From Maribacter sp. ACAM166 (GTDB taxonomy: Bacteria; Bacteroidota; Bacteroidia; Flavobacteriales; Flavobacteriaceae): 64,000 nucleotides of DNA. Position 1 is the stretch's first letter. Every line of letters starts with the position of its first letter. Below, in pieces: positions 16,833-25,984 of this stretch. A model generated the notes under the pieces. The model worked only from the letters and a program-made list of their open reading frames with translations. It was not told the origin of the DNA and did not search any database. The stretch spans positions 1 through 64,000 of the forward strand of contig NZ_VAUW01000015.1 in assembly GCF_005771495.1 (NCBI RefSeq), in the 5' to 3' direction. A program made the position numbers and the translations under genes.

Positions 16833-17948
16833 TCAAAATAGTTCTGTCTTCAATTTTTTAGGAGTATTATCGGACTGTTCAATTATTTTAAATTTGATTA
16901 CACCCAATACGTGTTCTTCATCTGTTAATACTTGTACTTCCCATTCACCAGGTTTTACGTTGTTTTTATACGTATAGCCTCTAAAACCACCGTCACGCCC
17001 TCCTGTGATATCATATCCGATGTCCTCAGTGGTTTCCCATGCTTCAGTACTGTCATTATACCATTTCCATCGATGAAAAATTGCCTTTTTCAAATCTGTA
17101 GGTGCGAAAATTGATGAAAAGATATAGACGCTTTCGTTGGGTGTATAGCTAAAATCTAATTTGTGTTTTCTCCAAAATACATACGAATCCTCAGACTCAT
17201 AGGTTACTTCATAATTGTTATTTTTCAGCTCCACATTATGGGCAACTATGCCTTTATCCAATGCTAATGGAACTGGAGGTATAAGTTTCATAAAATAGAA
17301 TAGATTGAGTATACCGTAAATGGCCATTATAATAGCAATCATCTTTCCTAATTTTATTTCTTTTCGAGTACTCGGACTCCTGCCGTAGATGAAAATCAAT
17401 AATATTAATGTGCTAGCAAGACTTACAGCTCCTGAGATTAAAAATACACTAGTATTTAATTCCTTTAAAAATACAGGAATCATAAACGTGAAAAAGGTAA
17501 AGCTGATAAAATAGTATACGCCAAATTGTAAGTATTTATTTGATATCCTTTTTTTAAGAAACTCATTCGCTATTAATAAAAGCACTAGGATGATGAAAAA
17601 TGAAGCGGTCTTTGAAAGGGATACACTTCTGGAAAAATAGATGACGTAAGCACTTGATAGTCCACCGAAAAAAAACTGAATCGTTAAAGGAAAATACTCT
17701 TCATACCGTTCTAAGAACGTGTTCTTCCATTTTCCGTCATCAACAAGGTTATAAAGATATAATGTTATGGATAATGATGACATGTGAAGACATAAGACCA
17801 AAAGATCATAAGTGCGGTCAATACGGCCAAGCGTAAAGGTGTCAAAGATAAATCCACCAATAAAAAATAACAGTGGGGCATATTTAGAATGCTTTCGAAT
17901 GATCGTTCTGAAAGCGCTATTTTTAAATCTAATTAATGTTCTTTTCAT
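16833..17948 (-). CDS. DUF2914-domain membrane protein
   Basis: 371 residues with about seven transmembrane segments in residues 25-235. The soluble C-terminal domain (about 240-360) has the DUF2914 pattern: a W-x-x-x-x-H-R-W-K-W-Y element, a DITGGRDGGFRGYTY segment and the closing PGEWEVQVLTDEEHVLG strand pair. DUF2914 proteins are of unknown biochemical function. The C-terminal domain probably lies outside the cytoplasmic membrane. Start ATG at 17948. It seems monocistronic: about 110 bases separate it from the upstream M1 peptidase gene. Confidence 0.82.
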   Translation of the reverse strand: MKRTLIRFKNSAFRTIIRKHSKYAPLLFFIGGFIFDTFTLGRIDRTYDLLVLCLHMSSLSITLYLYNLVDDGKWKNTFLERYEEYFPLTIQFFFGGLSSAYVIYFSRSVSLSKTASFFIILVLLLIANEFLKKRISNKYLQFGVYYFISFTFFTFMIPVFLKELNTSVFLISGAVSLASTLILLIFIYGRSPSTRKEIKLGKMIAIIMAIYGILNLFYFMKLIPPVPLALDKGIVAHNVELKNNNYEVTYESEDSYVFWRKHKLDFSYTPNESVYIFSSIFAPTDLKKAIFHRWKWYNDSTEAWETTEDIGYDITGGRDGGFRGYTYKNNVKPGEWEVQVLTDEEHVLGVIKFKIIEQSDNTPKKLKTELF

Positions 17949-18058
17949 TAAGGGCTATGCAGTAATACTCCGATAAATATAAATCAAATTGATGGCTTGA
18001 ATAGCCCTTATGCTATAAACTATAAACCCTATAAATTAAAAGCGAATTAAACATGATG

Positions 18059-19675
18059 CTAATTCGACTTGGTATCAATATAAAAATTTGAATCTATTGT
18101 TATAGTCTCCAAATCTCCCTTAATTCGTTGAGTTTGCCAGTTGTTGCTCGGTTTTATCCACTTGGGTTTCTCATCAACATAAATTCGTACTGGTAGTGTA
18201 AAGCCTTCTGCAGTATTGGTAAAACGATAGGTGATTTTTTCACCCTTAGTTGAGTACTCTAAAACAGGAATTTTAGTAGACCGCAAATACTGATCAAAGA
18301 ACGGTCTTAAATCTCGTTTCATTTGCATGCTGATATAATGTTCAATCTGGTCTGTAGTTACAGTTTTATGATAAAATTCTTTATTCAAACCACGTAGTAT
18401 ATCTCTCCATTTATCGTCATTGTCGACTACCTGCCGTAAGGTGTGTAAGATATTTGAACCTTTAGAATACATATCACCGCCACCCTCATAGTTTACGCCA
18501 TAAATACCGACAATGGGTCGGTCATTTTTAATATTCTTACGAATACCTTGTACATAAGCGTTTGCCGCTTCGGTACCGTAATGGTAATCTAAAAACAAAC
18601 TTTCAGAGTAGCAGGTAAAGCCTTCATGTATCCACATATCGGCAGCATCTTTATAGGTTATATTATTAGCAAACCACTCATGACCGGCCTCATGGATAAT
18701 TATATAATCGAATTTTAAACCCCAACCAGATTCAGAAAGATCCCTGCCCAAATAGCCTTTCATGTATTTATTTCCATAGGTTATTGAGCTTTGATGCTCC
18801 ATTCCTAAATAGGGTACTTCTACTAATTTAAATGAATCCTCGTAAAAGGGGTAGGGACCAAACCAGTATTCGAAGGCTTCCATCATTTTAGGAGCATCCT
18901 TAAAATGCTCTTTTGCTTTTTCCTCATTTCCTTTTAAGACATAATAATCCATGTCCAATATCCCTTTCTCTCCTTGGTATTTTTCGCCAAAGTGAACATA
19001 ATCTCCAATATTTACATTAACGCCGTAATTGTTGATTGGATTAGAGACGAACCAATGTGAAGTGTTCGTAGCCGTATCCAGTTTTCTCAATCTACCGTTG
19101 GCTACATTGGTAAGTCCTTTGGGTACTTTCACACTAATCAGCATACTGTCTACTTCATCATACATATGATCTTTGTTCGGCCACCAGACACTAGCACCCA
19201 AACCTTGGCAAGAGGTGGCTACGAAATGCTTTCCATTTTCATCTTTTTTCCATGAAAAACCACCGTCCCACGGTGCATTAATTGCTTCTTTTGGATGCCC
19301 AGAATAAGTGACTACGATTTCATTAAATGCACCCTTTTTCTGTTGTTTCTGTAATTGGATAAAATGGGCATTCCCGTTATGTTCAATTTCAAGTTCCTTA
19401 CCATCTTGAGTTACTTTTTCAATGACTAAAGGTTGTTGTAAATCTATCTGCAAAATTTGATGGGATTCAAGCACTTTATAGCGAATGGTATTACTACCGC
19501 TAATAAATTTATCATCAGGATTTACATCAATATCCAAATGATAATAATTCAAATCCCACCAAGTGCGTTCTGGGGTGATACTGCCCCTAAGGGTATCCTG
19601 TTCCGTGAACGTTTGTGCGTAAATGACTGAACTAAAGCAAAGTAAGGCTAAAATGAGAAATGCTATGTTTTTCAT
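18059..19675 (-). CDS. Secreted M1-family zinc metallopeptidase (aminopeptidase N-like)
   Basis: 538 residues with a Sec signal peptide MKNIAFLILALLCFSSVIYAQ. An N-terminal beta-saddle (about 30-215) is followed by the catalytic domain with substrate loop LGMEHQSS (a GxMEN variant) and the gluzincin motif H328-EAG-H332 with E351 (HEXXH-x18-E). It lacks the long C-terminal helical domain of E. coli PepN, matching the short bacterial M1 class. It removes N-terminal residues from peptides, here presumably in the periplasm or medium. It lies in a minus-strand run of exported hydrolases with the N-formylglutamate-amidohydrolase-like and M28 genes. Confidence 0.92.
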   Translation of the reverse strand: MKNIAFLILALLCFSSVIYAQTFTEQDTLRGSITPERTWWDLNYYHLDIDVNPDDKFISGSNTIRYKVLESHQILQIDLQQPLVIEKVTQDGKELEIEHNGNAHFIQLQKQQKKGAFNEIVVTYSGHPKEAINAPWDGGFSWKKDENGKHFVATSCQGLGASVWWPNKDHMYDEVDSMLISVKVPKGLTNVANGRLRKLDTATNTSHWFVSNPINNYGVNVNIGDYVHFGEKYQGEKGILDMDYYVLKGNEEKAKEHFKDAPKMMEAFEYWFGPYPFYEDSFKLVEVPYLGMEHQSSITYGNKYMKGYLGRDLSESGWGLKFDYIIIHEAGHEWFANNITYKDAADMWIHEGFTCYSESLFLDYHYGTEAANAYVQGIRKNIKNDRPIVGIYGVNYEGGGDMYSKGSNILHTLRQVVDNDDKWRDILRGLNKEFYHKTVTTDQIEHYISMQMKRDLRPFFDQYLRSTKIPVLEYSTKGEKITYRFTNTAEGFTLPVRIYVDEKPKWIKPSNNWQTQRIKGDLETITIDSNFYIDTKSN

Positions 19676-19839
19676 GCTGTCTTTTTTTATTTAATGGGAT
19701 GTATATATTGGCGAACCCTAATTGGCATAGTTTCAAATTAACGGTCACACCAAAATGTGTAATAAATCATTATACTTTAAGCAAGGTATCGGACCATTTA
19801 TTTTTTTGGTCATAAACAATTTATGTTAATGAGTTCGAA

Positions 19840-20784
19840 TTAGTTCTGTCCGAGAATTTCATCAAAATAATGCGTTTCTAAATAGATTTTTGCAGCGTTA
19901 ACGAACGCAACTGCAAAAGCTTGTCTTTGCGCTGCTGTTTCCCTAAGCCCTGCCCGGTTGCATTCTACCTGTATTCCATCTATTGTTCCTCCTTTATAAG
20001 AACTGTAGTTTGCCGTGTTATAGCCTCCACTAAAGTAATTGTCCGGACCTAATGGAACTGGGTCTGAAGCAGACGGGACAGCGGGGAAACCCGCTTGGTA
20101 TAATAAACTACCAAAGGCACTATCACCTTTTAAGAGGTCTACATGTGTTAGGTCTGTTAAATTATTATTTGCAAGATTTTGAATGGAACTCACTTCTAAT
20201 AGTTCTTCGCTATTCAGAGTTTCATCTGGCAGTGCCAGCTCATCTTCATACAGTAGATAACCCAATTCAATCCGTTGTTTGGGATTTCCATGACCATGGA
20301 GGTCAATGAACAGGCCCTTTTTGAATTTAGTATTTACCGCATTCATGTTATTTTGTATTTGGCCATGAAAAAGGTCCCAAACGGCTTGCGCATTCGTATC
20401 GCCACAGGTCGCATCTTCCCTATTTCTATTGGCATCCATTTTGGATCGGTGTATTTTATTTATGATTAAATAGGGTGTTAGGCCTGTTTTGGAAAACTCA
20501 TCCATAATGGCTTGAGCCAGTTCTATGGTAAATTCATCCATGACATTTACCGCATCATTGCAAGTGCGGTCTGCTATTTCATTGGGCCGCAAGTCACCAC
20601 CATGCGGCACACTCATTATCAATGGAATATTGCCAGTTTCAAAATCCACATATTCTTGAGCACTGAAAGGTGTTCCTTCAACGATTTCACTGCTATCTTT
20701 ATCTTCACAACTTAGCAAGAGAAAAGCGGACAAGCCCAATGAAAGGTAAAAAGGTTTTAAAAATAGAATTAAGAAAGCTTTCAT
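19840..20784 (-). CDS. N-formylglutamate amidohydrolase-like lipoprotein
   Basis: 314 residues from the ATG at 20784. A TTG at 20820 is in frame but adds 12 residues before the signal. The signal ends SAFLLLSC, a lipobox. Family landmarks follow: SVPHGG, then DRTCND...DEFTIELAQAI, the NKIHRSKMDANR block and DLHGHG, consistent with the zinc site of N-formylglutamate amidohydrolases and their lipoprotein relatives. Cytoplasmic HutG-type enzymes release formate in histidine catabolism. No hut genes are nearby and this protein is exported, so a different amide or peptide substrate is likely. Confidence 0.8.
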   Translation of the reverse strand: MKAFLILFLKPFYLSLGLSAFLLLSCEDKDSSEIVEGTPFSAQEYVDFETGNIPLIMSVPHGGDLRPNEIADRTCNDAVNVMDEFTIELAQAIMDEFSKTGLTPYLIINKIHRSKMDANRNREDATCGDTNAQAVWDLFHGQIQNNMNAVNTKFKKGLFIDLHGHGNPKQRIELGYLLYEDELALPDETLNSEELLEVSSIQNLANNNLTDLTHVDLLKGDSAFGSLLYQAGFPAVPSASDPVPLGPDNYFSGGYNTANYSSYKGGTIDGIQVECNRAGLRETAAQRQAFAVAFVNAAKIYLETHYFDEILGQN

Positions 20785-20856
20785 AGCGTAACTTTTTATT
20801 AAAATCTTCAGTTTATTCAAAAATATAATAGCCTATATAAAGTTCACTTCTTGAAC

Positions 20857-22188
20857 TTACTTAAATATTCCGTTTGGAAAAACAACAGGACTTTCAAATC
20901 CATTTTCACCTACAGTTGACACACCAAAGAAGTAATTATCAATAACAATACCATCTAAGGTAAATTCTGTTAGGTTGCCCACATATCGGCTATAATCCCA
21001 AGTAGGGGAGGTGGTATCCCTCCAGTATATTTTATATCCTTTTGCACCTACAACCTTACTCCATTGAAACTTGGCAGCTGGTTCGACAATCCCACCTATT
21101 TTAACCGTAGTTGGCGATGGTGGGGCCCAAGCTAATGATGCTAGATTTATTGCATTAACCGCAGTAAGTTTAGCAGCATATTTAAAATTAACGTGTTCTA
21201 AGACATCACCATACGCAATACCGTCCTCAACCCGAATATCTTGATGTTGCTGCGTATAATTTTCATGGGCTTCCATAATACGTATCCCTGGAAAACCAGC
21301 ATCGTTAAAAGGTCTATGATGTCCGCCTCTTCCAAAACGATCTAAACGATAAATCATCATTGGGTTCATTTCTGGCATGTAATGTTTTACATTTTTATGC
21401 ACGTAACGCGCAAGTTGTCTTGAAACGCCATCAACTTCACCACCATAAAAACGTCTGGCTTTTCGTTGCTCTTCTGTTTCGGTTGGAGGCACAGGTTCTG
21501 AGAAAATTCTAAAATCAACGTTACTTACTATACCATCTACACCAGTGATATTTCCTATCATATCATTATTGAAAATACCGATGATTTCCCAACCTTGATT
21601 TTTGGCATATTGTGCAACTCCGCCTCCGCCAAATAGACCTTGTTCTTCGCCAGATAGACCCATATAAATAATACTATTTTCGAACGTATACTTAGAAAGT
21701 ACACGTGCAGCCTCTAGCGTACCTGCCATGCCACTGGCATTGTCATTTGCGCCTGGTGAATCATCGGTGAAATTGGTCGGGTTACTTACCCTTGAATCAA
21801 TATCACCACTCATGATAATATAACGATTAGGATATTTAGTCCCTTTCTGAATAGCTAGTACATTGACCACTTCTACATCTTTTACAATGCGTTCATTAGC
21901 TCCTTTTTTAATCAAATCTTTTTGATAAATAACGTTTAGACAGCTATTACAATCGCTTGATGTTTTTTCAAATTCACTTTTAATCCACCTTCTAGCTGCA
22001 CCAATTCCTCTCGTTTGGGAAATAGTATCACTTAAGGTGTGTCTTGTCCCAAAATTGGCCAATTTAGTAATGTCATGTTCTATACGTTCTGCAGAAACCG
22101 CATTTATAATATCATAAATACGCTGATCAGATTGTGCAGATAGTATAAACGTTGTAGTCAGAAGACCAAAAAGGAGCAATTTTTTCAT
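20857..22188 (-). CDS. Secreted M28-family metallopeptidase with C-terminal Fn3-like domain
   Basis: 443 residues, signal peptide MKKLLLFGLLTTTFILSAQ. Catalytic domain about 20-340: DDSPGANDNASG (zinc Asp), GLSGEEQGLFG (catalytic and ligand Glu), IGIFNNDMIGN (Asp ligand) and the late His in FGRGGHHRPFNDAGFPGIR. The position of the first zinc His in the usual GxHxDS motif reads MSGDIDSR, i.e. Asp instead of His. Residues about 350-443 form a fibronectin-III-like domain (KGYKIYWRDT, NYFFGVSTVGENG). It is likely an exported aminopeptidase. The next gene on the same strand starts 73 bases on and encodes another exported hydrolase. Confidence 0.88.
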   Translation of the reverse strand: MKKLLLFGLLTTTFILSAQSDQRIYDIINAVSAERIEHDITKLANFGTRHTLSDTISQTRGIGAARRWIKSEFEKTSSDCNSCLNVIYQKDLIKKGANERIVKDVEVVNVLAIQKGTKYPNRYIIMSGDIDSRVSNPTNFTDDSPGANDNASGMAGTLEAARVLSKYTFENSIIYMGLSGEEQGLFGGGGVAQYAKNQGWEIIGIFNNDMIGNITGVDGIVSNVDFRIFSEPVPPTETEEQRKARRFYGGEVDGVSRQLARYVHKNVKHYMPEMNPMMIYRLDRFGRGGHHRPFNDAGFPGIRIMEAHENYTQQHQDIRVEDGIAYGDVLEHVNFKYAAKLTAVNAINLASLAWAPPSPTTVKIGGIVEPAAKFQWSKVVGAKGYKIYWRDTTSPTWDYSRYVGNLTEFTLDGIVIDNYFFGVSTVGENGFESPVVFPNGIFK

Positions 22189-22449
22189 TTTAATTTGATT
22201 TATATTTTTTGAATAACTAAGAACGGAAAGCCCATACTAAGGCCCTTAAATAACACATCTAAGATAAGGCAAGAACTTTGTTTTATCTTGTCTTAAAAAA
22301 GCCAATACCATCGACTATAATCCTACAAAAGCAAAAATCGTAAAATATCTTTTACAGAACAATAAATCAAGGGTGTTTTTCAATTGATTTTTCTTTTTAA
22401 ACACTTCTTAGTGTAGATTCTCAGAAAGTAAATAAGTAGTGCTTTATAG

Positions 22450-23616
22450 TTACCCAAACTTTCTACTTAGCAAGTTCCAGACTCCAAATATAGGTCCTAC
22501 GGTCAATACTATAAATAGAACTTCGATAGGGAGTACATTTTGAAGAAATCCTAAAAGTTGAATACTAAAAATAGTTATAGTGAACCCAATGCAATTCACC
22601 AACGTAAGCGCCGTGCCTTTTAATTCTGGTGCTACCGAAGTAGCAACAAGATTTGAAAATTGGGGAGAGTCAGCAGTCACGGCTATTCCCCATATACACC
22701 ATCCAAATAAAAACAAATCGGTGGATAAGGAAAAAAGCATAGGCGAAATCAAACAGAGAAACCCTGATGTTGAAAGCGCAATTAAAGCAACTTTTTGACT
22801 TCCTATTTTTTGGGAAAGTAAACCGCCTATCACACATGACGCACCGCCTAAGGCAATAACGATTCCTGTCCATAGTGATACGGAAATTTCCCCACTCGTT
22901 TGTATATTGAACCATTTGATGGCCACTGGGGTAAATGCCCAAAACGCATATAATTCCCACATATGACCGAAATATCCGAAGGCTGCTTTTCTAAACTTGG
23001 AATTTCTAAAAAGCCGTGGACCTGAGCTTAATTTCAGCGTTGAACTTGCTACACGATAGGGACCATTGGGAACTAAAATAAACATGAGAATACCGCCTAA
23101 AGCGGTAATTGCAGAGGTTACTTTAATGACGCTATTCGGCTAATCCCCCAGTAGAGTTCCATTGATTAAGAATGGAAAAGCTGTTCCTAAAACTAACGCT
23201 CCTACCAGAAAACCTAGCGCTTTGCCCAGACCTTTTTTGTAATAATCTGCAGCTATTTTCATTCCTATAGGATATATTCCAGCGAGGAAGAAGCCAGTGC
23301 TAAACCGCGCAATTATGAGGCCCGATAAATTTAAATTCGGAAAAATTAGGCACAGATTTGAAAGCGAGGCTAAAAACGCACAAATCATAAATACTCGGGC
23401 AGGAGAGTACCGGTCTGCTACCATGAGAATACCAAACAATAATGTTCCTAAAATAAAACCGAATTGAACAGATGATAACACATAACCTATTATTCCACCG
23501 CCTAGGTCTAAAGTTGTTGCCAACGACTCTAAAATAGCGTTCCCCGCAAACCACGTTGATGTACATGCGAATTGGGTAAGAATTATAATCGGTAGTATAT
23601 GTGATTTTTGCTTCAC
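22450..23616 (-). pseudogene. MFS transporter interrupted by one in-frame amber codon
   Basis: Minus strand, start GTG at 23616. Codons 1-158 give the first half of a major-facilitator protein (MKQKSHILPII..., TM1-5 with GILMVADRYSPARVFM as the loop 2-3 motif). A TAG at 23142-23140 follows GTLLGD, and the same frame continues PNSVIKVTSAITALGG and on to TM6-12, ending RKFG at 22450. No base is gained or lost. Removing the stop gives about 388 residues, a normal MFS length. TGG (Trp) to TAG is the simplest lesion. It is probably a recent pseudogene; a sequencing error or amber readthrough would also fit. Substrate unknown. Confidence 0.85.
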
Positions 23617-23667
23617 ATGAATGCCATTCGTACTATTAATATGAAAATTAAACCTAAACTATTCATG

Positions 23668-25881
23668 TTAGTGAAAATCAGCAAATCTGGCTAAAATATC
23701 ACGTACATTTTTAGTGTTATCTACAAAATAACGGGCCTGTGTTTTTTGTCGACCTACCTTCACTGTTACGGATTCTTCCGGTAACTCTTGGAACATGAAT
23801 TCATCTGTCCAATCATCACCTATTGCGAATACAAAATCATATTCATGTTCAGTGTAAACGCGCATAGAAGCACGACCTTTATTAACATTACTACTCTTTA
23901 TTTCCATTACCTTGTTTCCATTTAAAACACTTAGGTCATCATTAGCAATAAGACTTGTAAGTACGGTATTTAACTCTACCGCCCTCTTTTGTCCGAAATC
24001 TGGATCTGTCTTTCTGTAGTGCCATGCTAACGAATAATTTTTCACTTCAATAAAGCTACCTGGCGTGCGATCCACAAATGATTCTAAAACAGGTAATATT
24101 TTTTCCATCCAATCTTTCTTCACATTTTCGAGCATTCTAAATTCTTCACCTCCCTGTGAAATCCACACCCCATGCTCTACAATCATGTTATACTTTTTGG
24201 GTAGGAACCATTTTGTAAATGTTTCTTTATCCCTGCCACTAATCAAATACATATCCGTATTTTCTTGTGCGGATATTTTATCTAACAATTTATATAAGGC
24301 TTCATCTGGCGATGCTTTTTGCGGGTCATTATGAAAACTAGCAAGGGTACCGTCATAATCCAAGAATACCAATCTTCTTTTGGCTTTCTTGTACTTTTTC
24401 ATAATTACGTTCATCACATCTACGGATAAACGACTTGATATATAGCTTTGATCTTTATGCTTTTGATTAACCAAAGAATTCATAAAGTCATTGGCCCATT
24501 TCTCTACATTATAGCGCTCCAACCTTTTTTGTAATATTGTATTTCTAGCTATTTGTTCTTCTTTCGGCATGTTTATAGCTTCATTCAATGAATCTGCTAT
24601 CTGCTCAAAGTTATTAGGGTTAATCAAAAGTGACTCGTTCATTTCATTTGCCGAACCTGCCATTTCACTTAATATTAATACACCGGTTTTGTCGGTTCTT
24701 GTAGCTATGTACTCTTTGGCTACTAAATTCATTCCATCTCTTATGGGTGTTAACAACGCAATATCTGATGAAGTATATAAATCAATAAGATTTTCGAAGG
24801 GCATTGATCTGTAGAAATACCAAATTGGTGTCCAGCTAACTGTAGAAAGTTCTCCATTTATACGACCAACTAATTCATCAATTTCCCTTTTCAATAATTG
24901 ATACTGGGGTACGTTCGATCTTGAAGGTACCGCAAGAATGATAAGGCGAACTTTTTCCTTATACTGAGGGTATTTATTGAGAAAGTATTCAAATGCCTTA
25001 AGCCGTTTGGCAATACCTTTGGTGTAATCCAATCGGTCGATGGATAAAAAGAATTTTGCATCGGGCGCAGACTTTTTATGCGTATCCAATCGCTTTTGTA
25101 ATTCTGATTTTTGATCTTCACTTCGTTGTGAATGCTCTTTGGCTGCATCACTAAATTTTTTATAATCGATTCCCATTGGAAAAGAATCAACTTTAATGAC
25201 CCTATCTTCTAAATAGATATCGTTGAAACTCACCTCCAATCCTAATAATCGCCTCACTGAACTAAGAAAATGACGTTCATAGTCATACGTGTGAAAACCA
25301 ATTAAATTTGAACCTAAAAGTCCTAATAGAACTTCACGACGCCATGGCAGTGTTCTAAAAATCTCATAGGATGGGAATGGAATATGCAAAAAGAAACCAA
25401 TAGAAATATCTGGTCGTACTGCTCGAACCATTTGGGGCACTAACATTAACTGATAGTCATGTATCCAAATAGTATCATCATTATCCGCTTTTTTTAAAAT
25501 AGCATCGGCAAATTTTTGATTTACCTTTTTATAGATTTCCCAGCTCTCCAATTCAAATTCAGAATACTCCAAGAAATAGTGGAATAAAGGCCATATGGTT
25601 CTATTGCTAAATCCGTAATAAAAACCATCAACCTCTTTTTCATTTAAGTTGACTTTAGAAGAGCCATGTTCTGCTAAAGCACTATCTATTTTAGGGGCTA
25701 ATTCTTCAGGTATTTCTTCATCGGTGAGGCCACTCCAACCAATCCACAGGCTATCACCACCTGAATGAACAGATTTCATACCAGTAGCCAAACCACCTAC
25801 ACTTGGCACTGCAGTGATATCACCATTACTAATTTGTAATTGAACTGGTAGTCTATTTGAGATAATGATAGTTTTAGCCAT
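23668..25881 (-). CDS. otsAB: Bifunctional trehalose-6-phosphate synthase/phosphatase (OtsA-OtsB fusion)
   Basis: 737 residues, cytoplasmic. Residues about 1-470 are a GT20 trehalose-6-phosphate synthase: SNRLPVQL at the N-terminus, GGLATGMKS, WIHDYQLMLVPQ, FFLHIPFPSYEIFRTLPWR, SIDRLDYTKGI and RDGMNLVAKEY. Residues about 490-737 are a HAD-type trehalose-6-phosphatase with VFLDYDGTLASF (nucleophile Asp about 503), ISGRDKE, EHGVWI and IGDDWTDEFMF. The fusion converts UDP-glucose plus glucose-6-phosphate to trehalose. It diverges from a GH15 gene across 103 bases, a pairing that suggests synthesis and breakdown of an osmolyte controlled from one intergenic region. Confidence 0.95.
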   Translation of the reverse strand: MAKTIIISNRLPVQLQISNGDITAVPSVGGLATGMKSVHSGGDSLWIGWSGLTDEEIPEELAPKIDSALAEHGSSKVNLNEKEVDGFYYGFSNRTIWPLFHYFLEYSEFELESWEIYKKVNQKFADAILKKADNDDTIWIHDYQLMLVPQMVRAVRPDISIGFFLHIPFPSYEIFRTLPWRREVLLGLLGSNLIGFHTYDYERHFLSSVRRLLGLEVSFNDIYLEDRVIKVDSFPMGIDYKKFSDAAKEHSQRSEDQKSELQKRLDTHKKSAPDAKFFLSIDRLDYTKGIAKRLKAFEYFLNKYPQYKEKVRLIILAVPSRSNVPQYQLLKREIDELVGRINGELSTVSWTPIWYFYRSMPFENLIDLYTSSDIALLTPIRDGMNLVAKEYIATRTDKTGVLILSEMAGSANEMNESLLINPNNFEQIADSLNEAINMPKEEQIARNTILQKRLERYNVEKWANDFMNSLVNQKHKDQSYISSRLSVDVMNVIMKKYKKAKRRLVFLDYDGTLASFHNDPQKASPDEALYKLLDKISAQENTDMYLISGRDKETFTKWFLPKKYNMIVEHGVWISQGGEEFRMLENVKKDWMEKILPVLESFVDRTPGSFIEVKNYSLAWHYRKTDPDFGQKRAVELNTVLTSLIANDDLSVLNGNKVMEIKSSNVNKGRASMRVYTEHEYDFVFAIGDDWTDEFMFQELPEESVTVKVGRQKTQARYFVDNTKNVRDILARFADFH

Positions 25882-25984
25882 AAAAGAGATTTATTTACTT
25901 CTTCTTGATAATTATTTATCTAAATTTCGGAAAAAAGGAGGGTAAAAGCAATGGAAACCTCATATGAATTAAGATTTTTATTAA

